The notes: generated by a model not told the origin, from the letters alone. A stretch of 64,000 nt of DNA from Chromobacterium paludis (GCF_008275125.1 NZ_CP043473.1:3782001-3846000); one strand, 5' to 3'. Shown: positions 9,061-18,332, numbered from the stretch's first letter. Numbers and translations: made by a program.

Positions 9061-9105
9061 GGGCAATTGCCCAGTTAGTATCGGCATTTTGCCGAATTAC
9101 GGCAA
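9061..9105. promoter_or_regulatory. palindromic operator candidates for the RES/Xre pair
   Basis: Two dyads lie just upstream of the antitoxin start: the perfect 12-bp GGGCAATTGCCC (9061-9072) and TTGCCG-5-CGGCAA (9089-9105). Their half-sites are related (GGCAA/TTGCC), as expected for cooperative binding by an Xre antitoxin. The YHYH gene starts 63 bp away on the other strand, so it could be affected too. Confidence 0.55.
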
Positions 9106-9167
9106 GTCGGCATCGCTGCCTGGCGGGCAGGCTACACTGCAAACACGGTTTGTTTTGGGAGAAGCAC

Positions 9168-10220
9168 ATGCGTCGCCTGCTTACCTGCTTGCTGTGCCTG
9201 GCCCTGCCCGCGCTGGGGCATGAGGCGCAATGGACGCTGGACCCGCACCACCTGCCGCTGGGCGATGGCCGCGTCAGCGCCGCGCCGCGCGGGGGCTATG
9301 TCTACGCCTGCCCGGGGCCGATGCGCAATCAGGGCGCCGAGCATGCCGGCGACTGGATGCGCGGCGACAGCTGGGACGCCACGCGCAAGCTGCAGGTGCG
9401 CGGCGCGGTGAATTGGCCGCAGGCCAGCTTCGCCAGCGCGCTGGAGGACTGGCAGCGGCGGCTGACCGGCAACGCGCTGCCGGTGGGCGGTGTGACCGGC
9501 GAATTCCCCATCGCGCGGGATGACCCCGCCTACCGCATAGACCGCAATCCCAACGCCATCGCCGCCCAGTCTATCGACTGGCGGCTGCCGCGCGATCCGC
9601 GGCCGGCGGCGCAGCCCGCCTGCGTGCCCATGGGGCCGGTGGGCATCATGCTCAACGGCGTCTTGCTGTTCAACGCCTTGGACGCCGCGCATCGCGACGC
9701 CGTGGCGCACGAGGTGCAGGACCGCTGCAACGGCCACCCGGAGCGCAGCGGCAGCTATCACTATCACGGCCCCAGTCCCTGCGTGCCGGGCATGGACCAG
9801 CCCAACCGGCTGGTGGGCTACGCCCGCGACGGCTTCGGCATTTTCAGCCCGCTGGACGAGAACGGCCGCGAACTGCGCGATGCCGATCTGGACGCCTGCC
9901 ACGGCCGGGTCAGCCGCATCCGCTGGGACGGCAAGGATGTGGAGATGTACCACTACGTGATGACTCGGGAGTACCCGTACAGCATAGGTTGCTTCCGCGG
10001 CGAGCCGGCGGCGCTGCCCAGGCCGGCGGTGGGCACCGATAATGCCCGGCCCGTGCCGGAAGGCGGCCGCGCGCCGCGCCAGCCGCCGCGGGAGGCGGTG
10101 AATGCCTGCCAGGGTTTGCAGCCGGAACAAGCTTGCCGCATCGCCACGCCGCGCGGCGAAACGCTGGACGGCCAGTGCCGGCAGCTGGGCGCGCGACTGG
10201 CCTGCGTGCCGCGGCGCTGA
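9168..10220 (+). CDS. YHYH-domain protein, exported
   Basis: The 350-residue protein has a short signal peptide (MRRLLTCLLCLALPALGHEA) and the family signature GSYHYHGPSPC, surrounded by conserved Cys and Asp/Gly segments (GYARDGFGIFSPLDENG). YHYH proteins are periplasmic or secreted. Their biochemical role is not settled; the His cluster suggests metal binding. The ATG at 9168 fits GGGAG and the signal peptide better than the upstream ATG at 9150. The C-terminal 90 residues are Pro/Arg-rich with two extra Cys pairs. Confidence 0.75.
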   Translation: MRRLLTCLLCLALPALGHEAQWTLDPHHLPLGDGRVSAAPRGGYVYACPGPMRNQGAEHAGDWMRGDSWDATRKLQVRGAVNWPQASFASALEDWQRRLTGNALPVGGVTGEFPIARDDPAYRIDRNPNAIAAQSIDWRLPRDPRPAAQPACVPMGPVGIMLNGVLLFNALDAAHRDAVAHEVQDRCNGHPERSGSYHYHGPSPCVPGMDQPNRLVGYARDGFGIFSPLDENGRELRDADLDACHGRVSRIRWDGKDVEMYHYVMTREYPYSIGCFRGEPAALPRPAVGTDNARPVPEGGRAPRQPPREAVNACQGLQPEQACRIATPRGETLDGQCRQLGARLACVPRR

Positions 10221-10294
10221 TGTCGTTTGGCTTCAAGACGCCCCTGCGGAATGATGGCATGCTGAAGGCTGTGCCATCGCTTTGGAGCGCCATC

Positions 10295-10804
10295 ATGTCC
10301 ACCGCCAATCCCTTTCCCGACATCCCTCTGCTGGCCGCCGAGGCCGGCCGCTACGCCTGGCAGGACATCCGCCTGGTGCCGGTGGCCATGGACGCGCCGC
10401 CGCCGGACGCCGCCACCCTGCTGCGCGCCTTCTCCCAGGCCATGCCGCGGTGGGCCAATATGCTGATGCGCCTGCGCGACCGGCTGGTGGCGCCGCTGGG
10501 CCTGAAAACCGCGAAAACGGAACTGGACGCGGTCGCCGGCCCATATCGGCAAGGGCAGCAGCTGGGCGTGTTCCGCATATTGCACCTGGGTGAGCACGAG
10601 GCGGTGCTGGGCGAGGACGACCGCCATCTGGATTTCCGGCTGGTGCTGCGCTGGCGGCCGGGCCAGCTGTGCGTCGCCACCCTGGTGCGCGCGCACAATC
10701 CATTGGGACGAGGCTATCTGGCCGTGGTCACGCCCTTTCACCACCTGATAGCCGGCGCCTCCGCCAAGCGCATGGCCGCCGCGCTGGCGAATGACATGCG
10801 GTAA
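10295..10804 (+). CDS. DUF2867-family protein
   Basis: This 169-residue soluble protein has the DUF2867-like ending LAVVTPFHHLIAG and a central DDRHLDFRLVLRW strand pair. No catalytic function is established for the family; in longer proteins the domain follows an NAD-binding reductase domain. The ATG at 10295 is preceded by GGAG at good spacing. It stands alone between the YHYH and chemoreceptor genes. Confidence 0.6.
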   Translation: MSTANPFPDIPLLAAEAGRYAWQDIRLVPVAMDAPPPDAATLLRAFSQAMPRWANMLMRLRDRLVAPLGLKTAKTELDAVAGPYRQGQQLGVFRILHLGEHEAVLGEDDRHLDFRLVLRWRPGQLCVATLVRAHNPLGRGYLAVVTPFHHLIAGASAKRMAAALANDMR

Positions 10805-10928
10805 TCCTGCCTTTGCGCGGAGCGCGCGGCAGCGCTACCTTTAGCTGAACAACAAGGACCGCGGCGCGCGTGCGCCGCCGCGGCCGGACAACAGCGCCAT
10901 AAGCGGCGCGAAGGCTGAGGGCGCTCTC

Positions 10929-12911
10929 ATGATTACCACTATCAAGGCCAAGATCCTGGCCGGTTCCGGCTTATTGATCCTGATAGGCTTCGGCGTGCTG
11001 GCCGGCGCCAATATCTACAACAGCTACCGCAACGCGGAGGCGGCGGTGCTGGACCACGCCCGCCTATTGGCCAAAAGCGAGGCCGGCCGGGTGCAGCGCA
11101 AGCTGGGCCAGACCTATGACTCCGCGCAGGCGATGGCTGAAGCTGCCCTGGCGGTCAAGAGCGCCATGCCGCCGAACGGCCGCTCGATGCTGTCCGAAGT
11201 GGTGAAACGCCAGTTGCCCAACAATCCCGACGCGGTGGGCTACTGGGTGGATTGGGAACCCAACGCCTTCGACGGCCGCGACGCCGAACTGGCCGGCAAG
11301 CCGGAAAACGACAGCACCGGCCGCTACGGCGTGTACTGGGTGCGCAAGGGCGGCAAGGTGGACGTGGTGTGGGGCGGCGACGGCGTGGACAGCAGCCCGT
11401 ATTACGCCGAGCCGCGCCGCAGCGGCAAGCCCACGCTGACCGAGCCCTATATCGACCCCGACGTCAAAATCCTGATGGGCACGGTTTCCTTCCCGCTCAG
11501 CCTGGGCGGCAAAGTGCTGGGCGTGGCCGGCTGCGACATCGCGCTGGGCCACCTGCAGAAACTGGCGGAGCAGGTGCGGCCCTACGGCAGCGGCTATATG
11601 AGTCTGTATTCCAATGGCGGCATGCAGCTGGCTGGCTTGCGGCCGGAGGGCAACGGCAAGCCGGCGCAGGACCTGCCGGCCGAGGCCAAGGACGCGATCC
11701 GCGAGGGCAAGCCGGATGAGTACCGCGGCGGCGACGGCTTCCGCCATTTCATCATGCCCATCGCGGTGGGCCAGGCGGAAAAGCCGTGGGCCGTGCGCAT
11801 CTCCATCCCGGAAGACGAGGCCTTCGCCCCGGTGCGCGCCGCCAGCTGGCAGGCCGCCGGCATCAGCTTGGCCATCCTGGCGCTGATCCTGCTGCTGCTG
11901 GGCGCCACCCTGAGCCAGTTGCTGCGGCCGTTGGGCCGCCTGCAAGGCGCGATGGCCGAGCTGGCCGCCGGCGACGGCGATCTGACGCGCGAACTGGCCA
12001 TCGCCAGCCGCGACGAAATCGGCCAGGCCGCCGGCGCCTTCAATGTCTTCATCGCCTCCTTGCGCGCCATGATGCTGGACGTGCGCCGCCATGCCGTCGA
12101 CGTGCTGGGCTCGGTGCGGCAGCTGGGCGGCGAGGTGTCCAGCATACGCGACAGCTCGGCGCGCCAGTCCCAGGCCGCCACGGCCACCGCCGCCAGCGTG
12201 GAGCAGTTGTCGGTCAGCGTCAGCCATATCGCGGAATCGGCCCGCGTGGCCGAGCAGCGCGCGCGCGAGGCGGACACGCTGTCCGGCCGCGCGGCGGCCG
12301 ACGTGGAAGCCACCGCCGCCGAGATCAACCGCATCGCCGGCAGCGTGCGGCAATTGGCGGAAGTGCTGTCCGGCATGCGGGAGCGATCAGACCAGATATC
12401 CGGCATCGTGCTGGTGATACGCGACATCGCGGACCAAACCAATCTGTTGGCGCTGAACGCGGCGATAGAAGCCGCGCGCGCCGGGGAACAGGGCCGCGGC
12501 TTCGCCGTGGTGGCGGACGAAGTGCGCAAGCTGGCCGAGCGCACCGCCCAGGCCACGCTGGAGATAGGCGGCGTGATCCAGACCATGCAGCGCGATACCG
12601 CCGACGCGACCGGCAGCATGGACGGCGCCTTGGGCCAGGTGGAGCGCGGGGTGCGGCTGGCCGAGGCATCCTCGCAGTCCATCCGGCAAATCAGCGGCCA
12701 GGCGCAAGAGGTGGTGACGGCGGTGGGCGACATCGCCGCCTCCACGGCGGAGCAGTCCAGCGCCAGCCAGGAGATCGCCCGCCATATCGAAAACATCCAC
12801 GGCATGCTGCTGCAAACCGACGATTCCATCCACCAGGCGCGGCAGGCCACGGAAGCGCTGGCGCGGCTGGGCGAGGAGCTGGAGGGCCTGATAGGCCGCT
12901 TCCGCTTGTAG
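10929..12911 (+). CDS. methyl-accepting chemotaxis protein with dCache sensor
   Basis: This 660-residue inner-membrane chemoreceptor has TM1 at about residues 9-30 and a periplasmic double-Cache-like domain at about 35-295 (with [17 protein letters not shown] and GVAGCDI). TM2 is at about 300-325, then a HAMP segment with [11 protein letters not shown]. The cytoplasmic signalling coiled coil contains the hairpin tip [20 protein letters not shown] do not see the aromatic residues of the amino-acid-binding dCache signature, so the ligand is unknown. There is no C-terminal CheR-docking pentapeptide. A G+C-rich hairpin lies in the 124-bp upstream spacer (about 10859-10884). Confidence 0.93.
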   Translation: MITTIKAKILAGSGLLILIGFGVLAGANIYNSYRNAEAAVLDHARLLAKSEAGRVQRKLGQTYDSAQAMAEAALAVKSAMPPNGRSMLSEVVKRQLPNNPDAVGYWVDWEPNAFDGRDAELAGKPENDSTGRYGVYWVRKGGKVDVVWGGDGVDSSPYYAEPRRSGKPTLTEPYIDPDVKILMGTVSFPLSLGGKVLGVAGCDIALGHLQKLAEQVRPYGSGYMSLYSNGGMQLAGLRPEGNGKPAQDLPAEAKDAIREGKPDEYRGGDGFRHFIMPIAVGQAEKPWAVRISIPEDEAFAPVRAASWQAAGISLAILALILLLLGATLSQLLRPLGRLQGAMAELAAGDGDLTRELAIASRDEIGQAAGAFNVFIASLRAMMLDVRRHAVDVLGSVRQLGGEVSSIRDSSARQSQAATATAASVEQLSVSVSHIAESARVAEQRAREADTLSGRAAADVEATAAEINRIAGSVRQLAEVLSGMRERSDQISGIVLVIRDIADQTNLLALNAAIEAARAGEQGRGFAVVADEVRKLAERTAQATLEIGGVIQTMQRDTADATGSMDGALGQVERGVRLAEASSQSIRQISGQAQEVVTAVGDIAASTAEQSSASQEIARHIENIHGMLLQTDDSIHQARQATEALARLGEELEGLIGRFRL

Positions 12912-12920
12912 CGCGCCCGG

Positions 12921-12956
12921 AAAAAAAGCCCACCCCGCTTTGCGGCAGGGTGGGCT
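12921..12956 (-). terminator. intrinsic terminator serving the aerolysin-like gene (and weakly the MCP)
   Basis: AGCCCACCC, a loop and GGGTGGGCT have seven T on the minus-strand side. It therefore best terminates the leftward toxin-like gene; on the plus side the stem is followed only by GCTTG. Confidence 0.8.
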
Positions 12957-13004
12957 GCTTGAATCGCGCCTAGCCAATCCAGTGGCCGGCCGCGCATCGC
13001 AGGC

Positions 13005-14321
13005 CTATTTGGCGTTCAGCGTCTTGGTGGTCAGCGGGGTGGAGGTGACGGTGAACTGCACGGAAGAACCCACCTCGCCGCTGATATTGACCGTGACCGG
13101 AGAGGTCAGCAGATAGGTGCCGTCCGGCTGCTTGACCGATCCCGGCAGGTTCTGGCTGTAGTAGTACAAGCCGTTCTGCGTCACCGTGGTGGGCGGCACC
13201 TGGCCGATGGAGATGGTGGCCACGCCGGAGTAGCTGGATTGCGGCGGCACGTTGAAGGTGATCTGCTGCTCCAGGCTGACGGTGTTGGTATTGGTCGTGG
13301 TTTGCGACGACGAGGTGGTGGACGTCACCGAGAACGAGGTGGTCAGGCTGGCCTGGATGGAATCCACATCCGGCACGCCCTCCGTCGCCGTGACGGTGGC
13401 GGAGATCGACGCCATGGTTTCGTATTGCTGCGTGGTGGTATTGGAGATTTCCACCGTCTTGCCCACCGCCACGGTGTCCGTCACGGTCAGCACCTCGGAC
13501 GAGGCATTGGTGCCCTTGATGGTTTCGGTAAAGGTCTGGCCGGGCAAAATGGGCGAGTCGACATCGACCGTGACCGACGACACCACCGTCTTGACCGGCG
13601 CAATCAGGCTGTAGGAGAACGCGCTGACCTTGTCGTTCATGCCGCTGGTGGTCAGGTCCACCGCGGCCGGCGTGGTGTACGTGCCGAAAGCGTTGCTCGC
13701 CCCTAGGGTGATGGACTGGCCGCTGCCATCGGCATTGTTGGACAGCGTCAGCTGCTGCGGCGGCGTCAGGCTGGGGAAGTTGACCGAAGAGCCTTTATCC
13801 TGCAGCCACCATTTGGCGATGGATACCGGCTGGGCGGTGGGCCATTCCGTGAGAAAGATCGTGGCGAAAGTGCCGCGTTGGGTGGTGTCGGCAAACAGCT
13901 GGAACCAGCCTTGGTCCAGCTCGACATCGCGCCAGATGCCGCCGCTGAGGCAATCGTTGGCGCCGTAGGCCACCAAGTCTATGGTTTGGGTCTGTCCGTT
14001 GCCGATCAGGTCCACGCAGACGCCGGCGTTGGAAAAATCGTAAGGATTGGCGTTTTGCACCACGTTGTCGCACAGCGTGCAAACCACCCCTTCCGGCAGA
14101 TTAAATACGATCCAGGTTGCATTGTCTTGCAGCGAGGTGCCGGAGAAGGAAAAGAAATGGCCGGATGGATACTGCGGGCTGGTGGTGTCGATGGTGAGGG
14201 ACGCGCTGTTCCAGTTATTGTCCTTGTACAGAATGATCTGGCCAGACGGGCACGTGCCGGGGTAGGCCGTGGAAGTTTTCGGCGGGACATAGAACGGCGG
14301 CTGGTAAACATTGTTGCCCAT
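13005..14321 (-). CDS. aerolysin/ETX-MTX2-like pore-forming protein
   Basis: The 438-residue protein has no signal peptide. The C-terminal half (about 225-420) alternates Ser/Thr with hydrophobics (SNTTTQQYETMASISATV, TTSFSVTSTTSSSQTTTNTN) and ends in NVPPQSSYSGVATISIG. This is the pattern of aerolysin-fold beta-pore-formers of the ETX/MTX2 type. The N-terminal half has two related strand motifs (IILYKDNNWNSASLTI and FQLFADTTQRGTFATIF) that recall beta/gamma-crystallin Greek keys, plus several Cys. The ATG at 14321 is chosen for AAAGGA; the frame is open upstream but not protein-like. It is divergent from two lectin-like genes, suggesting a toxin locus. Family assignment is by pattern only. 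Confidence 0.65.
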   Translation of the reverse strand: MGNNVYQPPFYVPPKTSTAYPGTCPSGQIILYKDNNWNSASLTIDTTSPQYPSGHFFSFSGTSLQDNATWIVFNLPEGVVCTLCDNVVQNANPYDFSNAGVCVDLIGNGQTQTIDLVAYGANDCLSGGIWRDVELDQGWFQLFADTTQRGTFATIFLTEWPTAQPVSIAKWWLQDKGSSVNFPSLTPPQQLTLSNNADGSGQSITLGASNAFGTYTTPAAVDLTTSGMNDKVSAFSYSLIAPVKTVVSSVTVDVDSPILPGQTFTETIKGTNASSEVLTVTDTVAVGKTVEISNTTTQQYETMASISATVTATEGVPDVDSIQASLTTSFSVTSTTSSSQTTTNTNTVSLEQQITFNVPPQSSYSGVATISIGQVPPTTVTQNGLYYYSQNLPGSVKQPDGTYLLTSPVTVNISGEVGSSVQFTVTSTPLTTKTLNAK

Positions 14322-15120
14322 GTCAATCCTTTCTTGCCTGTATGAACGCCATCTGCGGCGAATGAAAAAGCAGAGCCAAGCCTTGGCTGGCCATGGCATA
14401 GCACTGGCAGTTTGGCGTCGGCCGGCAATGGCGGTGACGCGCGCAACTGAACCATGGGGATGACCGAGGCCTGCTGGCGTTATAAGGCGGATTGCCGGCC
14501 AAGGCATCAGCGTAGGAATACCTAGCCATGCGGCAGTGGCAGGGGCCTGCGCGATGGCGCAGCCTTCTCGCGGCCATCATGATTTGCCGCGGTACTCCTC
14601 TGCTGGGTTTGAGGCGGCGCACGGCAGTCCGAGGCGGGGCGATCAATCATTGCGCACATAGCCCATAGAGCAGGGGCATGGGCGAGAGGGCATGGATTTG
14701 CCAGGCATGGGATCACATTAGAATAGAAATTGAATAGATTAAATGTACTGAAGAAAATCAAACACAAGCCATTCGTCTGATTGTTTGGATGTGAATGAAT
14801 GGGCCTAGCAATGGAGTGTGGTGGTGATGACGGTAAAGCCGCAAGCAAGAGTAGTGCAGGCGGTAAATTTCCCCCTTATGTTTTATTGTATTGAGATAGG
14901 AAACATAATCTGCAAGCTGGATATGGCGATTTGAATAATCCATACCCAAATAAAATTAGGTATTTGCACTTAGCTCACCTATCCTTATGATTTAAAACAA
15001 CTTTCTTGAAATAATTCTTTGTGGGTGTGAAATTAAAGTGAATGACCTTGATTGAGAGAAAACCTCTGCTATAGCTACAAGGCCAGTAAGTTGCTGGCTA
15101 AAAAATGAGGGTATCTAAAA
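14322..15120. other. 800-bp divergent intergenic region of the toxin/lectin locus
   Basis: The first half has host-like G+C; the second half (about 14700-15120) is markedly AT-rich. No gene is convincing: short frames such as 14758-14949 on the minus strand lack a ribosome-binding site and family likeness. It must hold the promoters of the divergent aerolysin-like and lectin genes. I found no LuxR/CviR-type box. Confidence 0.6.
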
Positions 15121-15579
15121 ATGGCTTTCTCTTCTTTTCCCTATTTCCTTACCTACAGCCAAAATACCACCCTGGGCATCACTGCCAATGACTCGATGAG
15201 CGGCTCCCAATTGTCGCTGCGCCAAATCCAAGGCAACTTCCTGTCCCTGTTCAACATTGATTTCGAAAATGGCGTGTTTGGTCTGGCTACCAGCGGCAAC
15301 CAACTGGTGCTGGATGTCAGCGAAATGGCCAGCGGCAAGCCGTTGGTGCTGAAGCCGTACAATTCGAGTTCGATGACTCAGCGTTGGGACTTCTACACCC
15401 GTCCGGGTTTCATCCTGAGTCGCCAGAACCCCAATCTGGTGATCGATAACCAGAACCGCGGCGGCAATGGCAGCCTGATCTGGTTGTTTGAATTCAACGC
15501 CTCGCCGGCTCAGCAATGGGCATTCAAGCCGTTGACTTCGGCCCAGCGCTCGGAACTGCTGTTCTCTGAACAAGCTTAA
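15121..15579 (+). CDS. ricin-type beta-trefoil lectin-like protein, copy 1
   Basis: The 152-residue single-domain protein has no signal peptide. It contains Q-x-W-type elements (QRWDF, QQWAF) and a three-fold strand pattern (LVLDVSE..GKPLVLKPY, LVIDNQNRGGNGSLIW), as in R-type lectins. It is about 40% identical by eye to the next gene, sharing GLATSGNQLV. The likely role is sugar binding, either with or separate from the divergent pore-former. A hairpin plus T-run follows the stop. The function is inferred from fold pattern and context. Confidence 0.65.
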   Translation: MAFSSFPYFLTYSQNTTLGITANDSMSGSQLSLRQIQGNFLSLFNIDFENGVFGLATSGNQLVLDVSEMASGKPLVLKPYNSSSMTQRWDFYTRPGFILSRQNPNLVIDNQNRGGNGSLIWLFEFNASPAQQWAFKPLTSAQRSELLFSEQA

Positions 15580-15597
15580 TTCCACGCACGCGCACCG

Positions 15598-15628
15598 GGA
15601 GTGGGGCCATGCCCCCTCCTTGTTTTTT
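15598..15628 (+). terminator. terminator between the two lectin-like genes
   Basis: GGGAGTGGGG, loop CATG, then CCCCCTCC and TTGTTTTTT. It lies just upstream of the second lectin's ribosome-binding site, so it may set unequal expression of the pair. Confidence 0.7.
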
Positions 15629-15641
15629 CTGGGAGATATGG

Positions 15642-16097
15642 ATGTCCTTCACCAGTGTGCCCTTCTTTATTACTTACGCTGACAATCCAGAATTAGCGCT
15701 CTGCGCCGAAGATTCCATCAAAGGCGCGCCATTGGTGCTGAAGCCATTGCAGGGAAACATGTTGGCCCTATTTAATGTGGACTTTGTCAGCGGGCTGTTT
15801 GGACTCGCCACCAGCGGCAACCAGCTGGTCATCGGCGCAGAGAAAATCGAATTAGGCGCACCATTGAAAATGCAGCTATTGGATGATGCGGACAAGGATA
15901 AGCAACGCTGGGATATCTTCTCCGCTCCAGGCGATATCATCAGTTATGCCGACCCTACATTGGCGATTGGCCTGTGCGCCGGAACCGATAAATTGCACCC
16001 GCTGGAATTGACCGAGCTGGATTACGACCGTTACCCGCAGTGGATACTGCGCCCCTTCACCGTGGTGCGGTCCAAGGCCGTTGCAAACTACGCCTAA
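15642..16097 (+). CDS. ricin-type beta-trefoil lectin-like protein, copy 2
   Basis: The 151-residue paralogue of the preceding gene has QRWDI and PQWIL as the Q-x-W-like elements and GLFGLATSGNQLVIG in common with copy 1. The ATG at 15642 is chosen because GGGAG lies 6 nt upstream. The stop codon TAA (16095-16097) is part of the CTAA target duplicated by the adjacent IS element, so the protein is intact. Any downstream gene of the operon would now be separated by 1.3 kb. It probably arose by tandem duplication. Confidence 0.65.
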   Translation: MSFTSVPFFITYADNPELALCAEDSIKGAPLVLKPLQGNMLALFNVDFVSGLFGLATSGNQLVIGAEKIELGAPLKMQLLDDADKDKQRWDIFSAPGDIISYADPTLAIGLCAGTDKLHPLELTELDYDRYPQWILRPFTVVRSKAVANYA

Positions 16098-17412
16098 CAG
16101 GCCGTTGAAAAACCAACAGCCATTCATTTGGTATAATCATCAACATCCAACGAACCGCGAAAGCACCCGATGAGAGGCGTCCGCAACGACAGTCAGACGA
16201 GCCTGTTCAGCTACATCCAGCTGGAAGATCGCATCCCGGCCAATCACCCGCTGCGCAAGATCCGCCAGATGGTCGACCTGGTGCTCGGCTCGATGAATGA
16301 GGTATTCGACGGCTTATATTCCCGCGTCGGGCGGCCTTCGATTCCGCCTGAACATCTGCTGCGCGCCTCCCTGCTGCAAGTGCTCTACACCATCCGCTCC
16401 GAGCGGCTGCTGGTCGAGCAACTGGACTACAACCTGCTGTTTCGCTGGTTCGTCGGCCTTTCCGCCGATGCCCGCGTCTGGGATCACTCGACCTTCTCGC
16501 AAAATCGCGACCGCTTGTTTACCGAAGACGTCGCCCGCGCCTTCTTCATTCGCGTACGCAGCCTGGCCGAGTGGGGCAAGCTCACCAGCGACGAACATTT
16601 CAGCGTCGACGGCACGCTGATCGATGCCTGGGCTTCGCACAAAAGCTTTGTTCGCAAGGATGACGATACCTCCCCACCCGCAGGGCGCAACCCGGACGTC
16701 GATTTCCGGGGCGAGAAGCGAAGCAACCAGACGCATCAATCGCGAACCGATCCGGAAGCGCGACTGGCCCGCAAGAGCGCCGGCGACGCCAGCCGCTTGT
16801 GCCATATGGCCCATATCCTGACCGAGAACCGCAACGGCCTGGTCGTGGACGTCTCGGTGTCCGAGGTCAATGGCCACGCCGAAAACGTCGAAGCGCTGAG
16901 CCTGTTGCTGCGCAATGCCAAGAAAGGCAGCACCGTCGGCGCGGACAAGGGCTATGACACGCCTGCTTTCGTGAACGGCTGCCGAGGCTTGGGCATCACG
17001 CCGCACGTGGCGCGCAAGCGTGTCGGCAGCGCCATCGACAGCCGCACCACGCGCCATGAGGGTTACGCGATCAGCCAGCGGCGACGCAAACGGATCGAGG
17101 AATGCTTCGGCTGGCTGAAAACCGTCGGAGGCCTTCGCAAAACCAAACTGATCGGCCGGGCCAAACTGGCCGGGCAAACTTTTTTAGCGTTTGCGACCTA
17201 TAACCTGATCCGCATGGGCAGCCTGTCCGGTTGCTGGGGCGGATCGCATGTATAGGGCGTATTGCGCCCAAAATCGCCGGATAACTGGCAAACAGCCTGA
17301 AAACCCAGGCAGAGAACGGACTTATTGGCATTCTGCCCGCTGAAACCGCCCATTTTTGTTCATACGGAAATGGGTTGGGGCAAGATCGACGTGTTTTTCA
17401 ACGGCCTGCTAA
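16094..17412. mobile_element. intact IS5-family insertion sequence with CTAA target duplication
   Basis: The element spans 16098-17408 (1311 bp). Its ends are a perfect 16-bp inverted repeat: CAGGCCGTTGAAAAAC at 16098-16113 and its complement at 17393-17408. CTAA flanks it on both sides (16094-16097 and 17409-17412), matching the YTAR target of the IS5 group. One full-length transposase gene lies inside. Perfect ends and duplication suggest a recent insertion. Confidence 0.92.
16170..17255 (+). CDS. IS5-family transposase
   Basis: The 361-residue DDE transposase opens with a DUF772-like part (NHPLRKIRQMVDLVL.. PPEHLLRASLLQVLYTIRSER). The RNase H-like core follows: first Asp in FSVDGTLIDAW, second in VGADKGYDT, and the Glu in RRRKRIEECFGWLK. 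The reading frame is complete with no frameshift, so the element could be active. It is the only gene in the IS. Confidence 0.93.
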   Translation: MRGVRNDSQTSLFSYIQLEDRIPANHPLRKIRQMVDLVLGSMNEVFDGLYSRVGRPSIPPEHLLRASLLQVLYTIRSERLLVEQLDYNLLFRWFVGLSADARVWDHSTFSQNRDRLFTEDVARAFFIRVRSLAEWGKLTSDEHFSVDGTLIDAWASHKSFVRKDDDTSPPAGRNPDVDFRGEKRSNQTHQSRTDPEARLARKSAGDASRLCHMAHILTENRNGLVVDVSVSEVNGHAENVEALSLLLRNAKKGSTVGADKGYDTPAFVNGCRGLGITPHVARKRVGSAIDSRTTRHEGYAISQRRRKRIEECFGWLKTVGGLRKTKLIGRAKLAGQTFLAFATYNLIRMGSLSGCWGGSHV

Positions 17413-17829
17413 GGCAAACGGTTGCTGAGATTATGGTGGCATGGCTTGCTAAGTGCCGACGGCATGGACGCGCTAGATAGATGTAGCAGCAGCCAGCCAT
17501 ACACATTGGTCATGAATAAGTCATGCCCAGCAACGCCGCCAAAGCCTCAACATCCCCACCCGCCCGTTTTCACCGTAGGCGCATGCACTTTTTGGCCTGA
17601 AATGGCGAACAGCGCAGCCAAGCGGCGCAGGCAGGGATTACGGAGAGGGCGCCGCTAACCGGAGCACTACGCCGGGAAGCCTCTTGCTTCTCATGGCGCA
17701 AGTGGCAGGGACGAGCGGGAGCGATTGCCGAGCTACCAAGTACGAGCGGCAGGACTGCGGACATGGCATGTAGCCAACCCGCGCTACAGCAGCGCCGGAA
17801 TCTGTAATGAGCCTGCGTTTGAAAGAGAT
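17413..17829. other. intergenic stretch right of the IS, no gene recognised
   Basis: About 415 bp that once followed the second lectin gene directly. Short frames on both strands have no family likeness or ribosome-binding site. It may hold decayed coding sequence, but I cannot identify any. Confidence 0.55.
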
Positions 17830-17864
17830 AAAGCCCACCCCGCCATCAGGCTGGGTGGGCTTTT
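17830..17864 (-). terminator. intrinsic terminator of the 18-kb hypothetical genes
   Basis: AAAGCCCACCC, a loop and GGGTGGGCTTTT are T-rich on both strands. It ends 2 bp before the stop codon of the leftward hypothetical gene and closely resembles the stem at 12927-12955. Confidence 0.8.
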
Positions 17865-17866
17865 GG

Positions 17867-18259
17867 TTACCCCCGGCCTTCCAGCTGGAAACGGGCCTGC
17901 AGTAGTTGCTGGTAAAGCGGCATCAGCAGGCTGTATAGCTGGCGGGCGGGCAGGGTGTTTTTGTCCGCCAGGCGTAGCATGTCCAGCAGTGAGTGCAACC
18001 GGTTGGCCGCGCGGGCAAGGGTCTGGCTGCTTTCCGTCATGGTTTCGTCTATATCGGCAAACAACCGCGCCAGGCGGGCTACCGGCAGGCGCAGGTCTGC
18101 ATGGGCCGAGTGGGACAGCAGGCTTTGAAGCTGGGCAAAGGTTTGGTTCAGTTCCACCAGCGGCAAGGCGGATGCGGGCAGGGTATGGCCGCCCAGCCAG
18201 CGGGCGCGGGCAGAGGCATGGCGGCGCGGTTTGGGGTGCGGGGAAAAAACGCGGGGCAT
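17867..18259 (-). CDS. small helical hypothetical protein, paralogue 1
   Basis: The 130-residue protein is largely helical after a basic N-terminus (LNQTFAQLQSLLSHSAHADLR.. LHSLLDMLRL). It is clearly related to the next gene upstream. It may belong to the DUF1484 family, but I am not certain. A consensus AGGAGG site precedes the ATG. No signal peptide or membrane segment is seen, and the function is unknown. Confidence 0.6.
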   Translation of the reverse strand: MPRVFSPHPKPRRHASARARWLGGHTLPASALPLVELNQTFAQLQSLLSHSAHADLRLPVARLARLFADIDETMTESSQTLARAANRLHSLLDMLRLADKNTLPARQLYSLLMPLYQQLLQARFQLEGRG

Positions 18260-18332
18260 GGTCCATCCTCCTGAGGCGTGGACAGGAAAAAAGCCGGGCC
18301 TGCACCGGGCCGGCCCGGCCAGCGCGGGTGGC

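Noticed and set aside
10133..10294. Upstream extension of the DUF2867 gene
   Set aside because: The frame is open, but it overlaps the YHYH gene and has no family likeness; the ATG at 10295 has GGAG.
11064..12353. Long frames antisense to the chemoreceptor
   Set aside because: Composition artefacts; the MCP on the plus strand has all domains intact.
14758..14949. 63-codon minus-strand frame between the toxin and lectin genes
   Set aside because: Poly-His stretch and no ribosome-binding site or relatives recognised; left as intergenic.
14322..15120. CviR (LuxR-type) quorum-sensing box for the toxin locus
   Set aside because: Looked for a CTG-N10-CAG dyad; none convincing was found.
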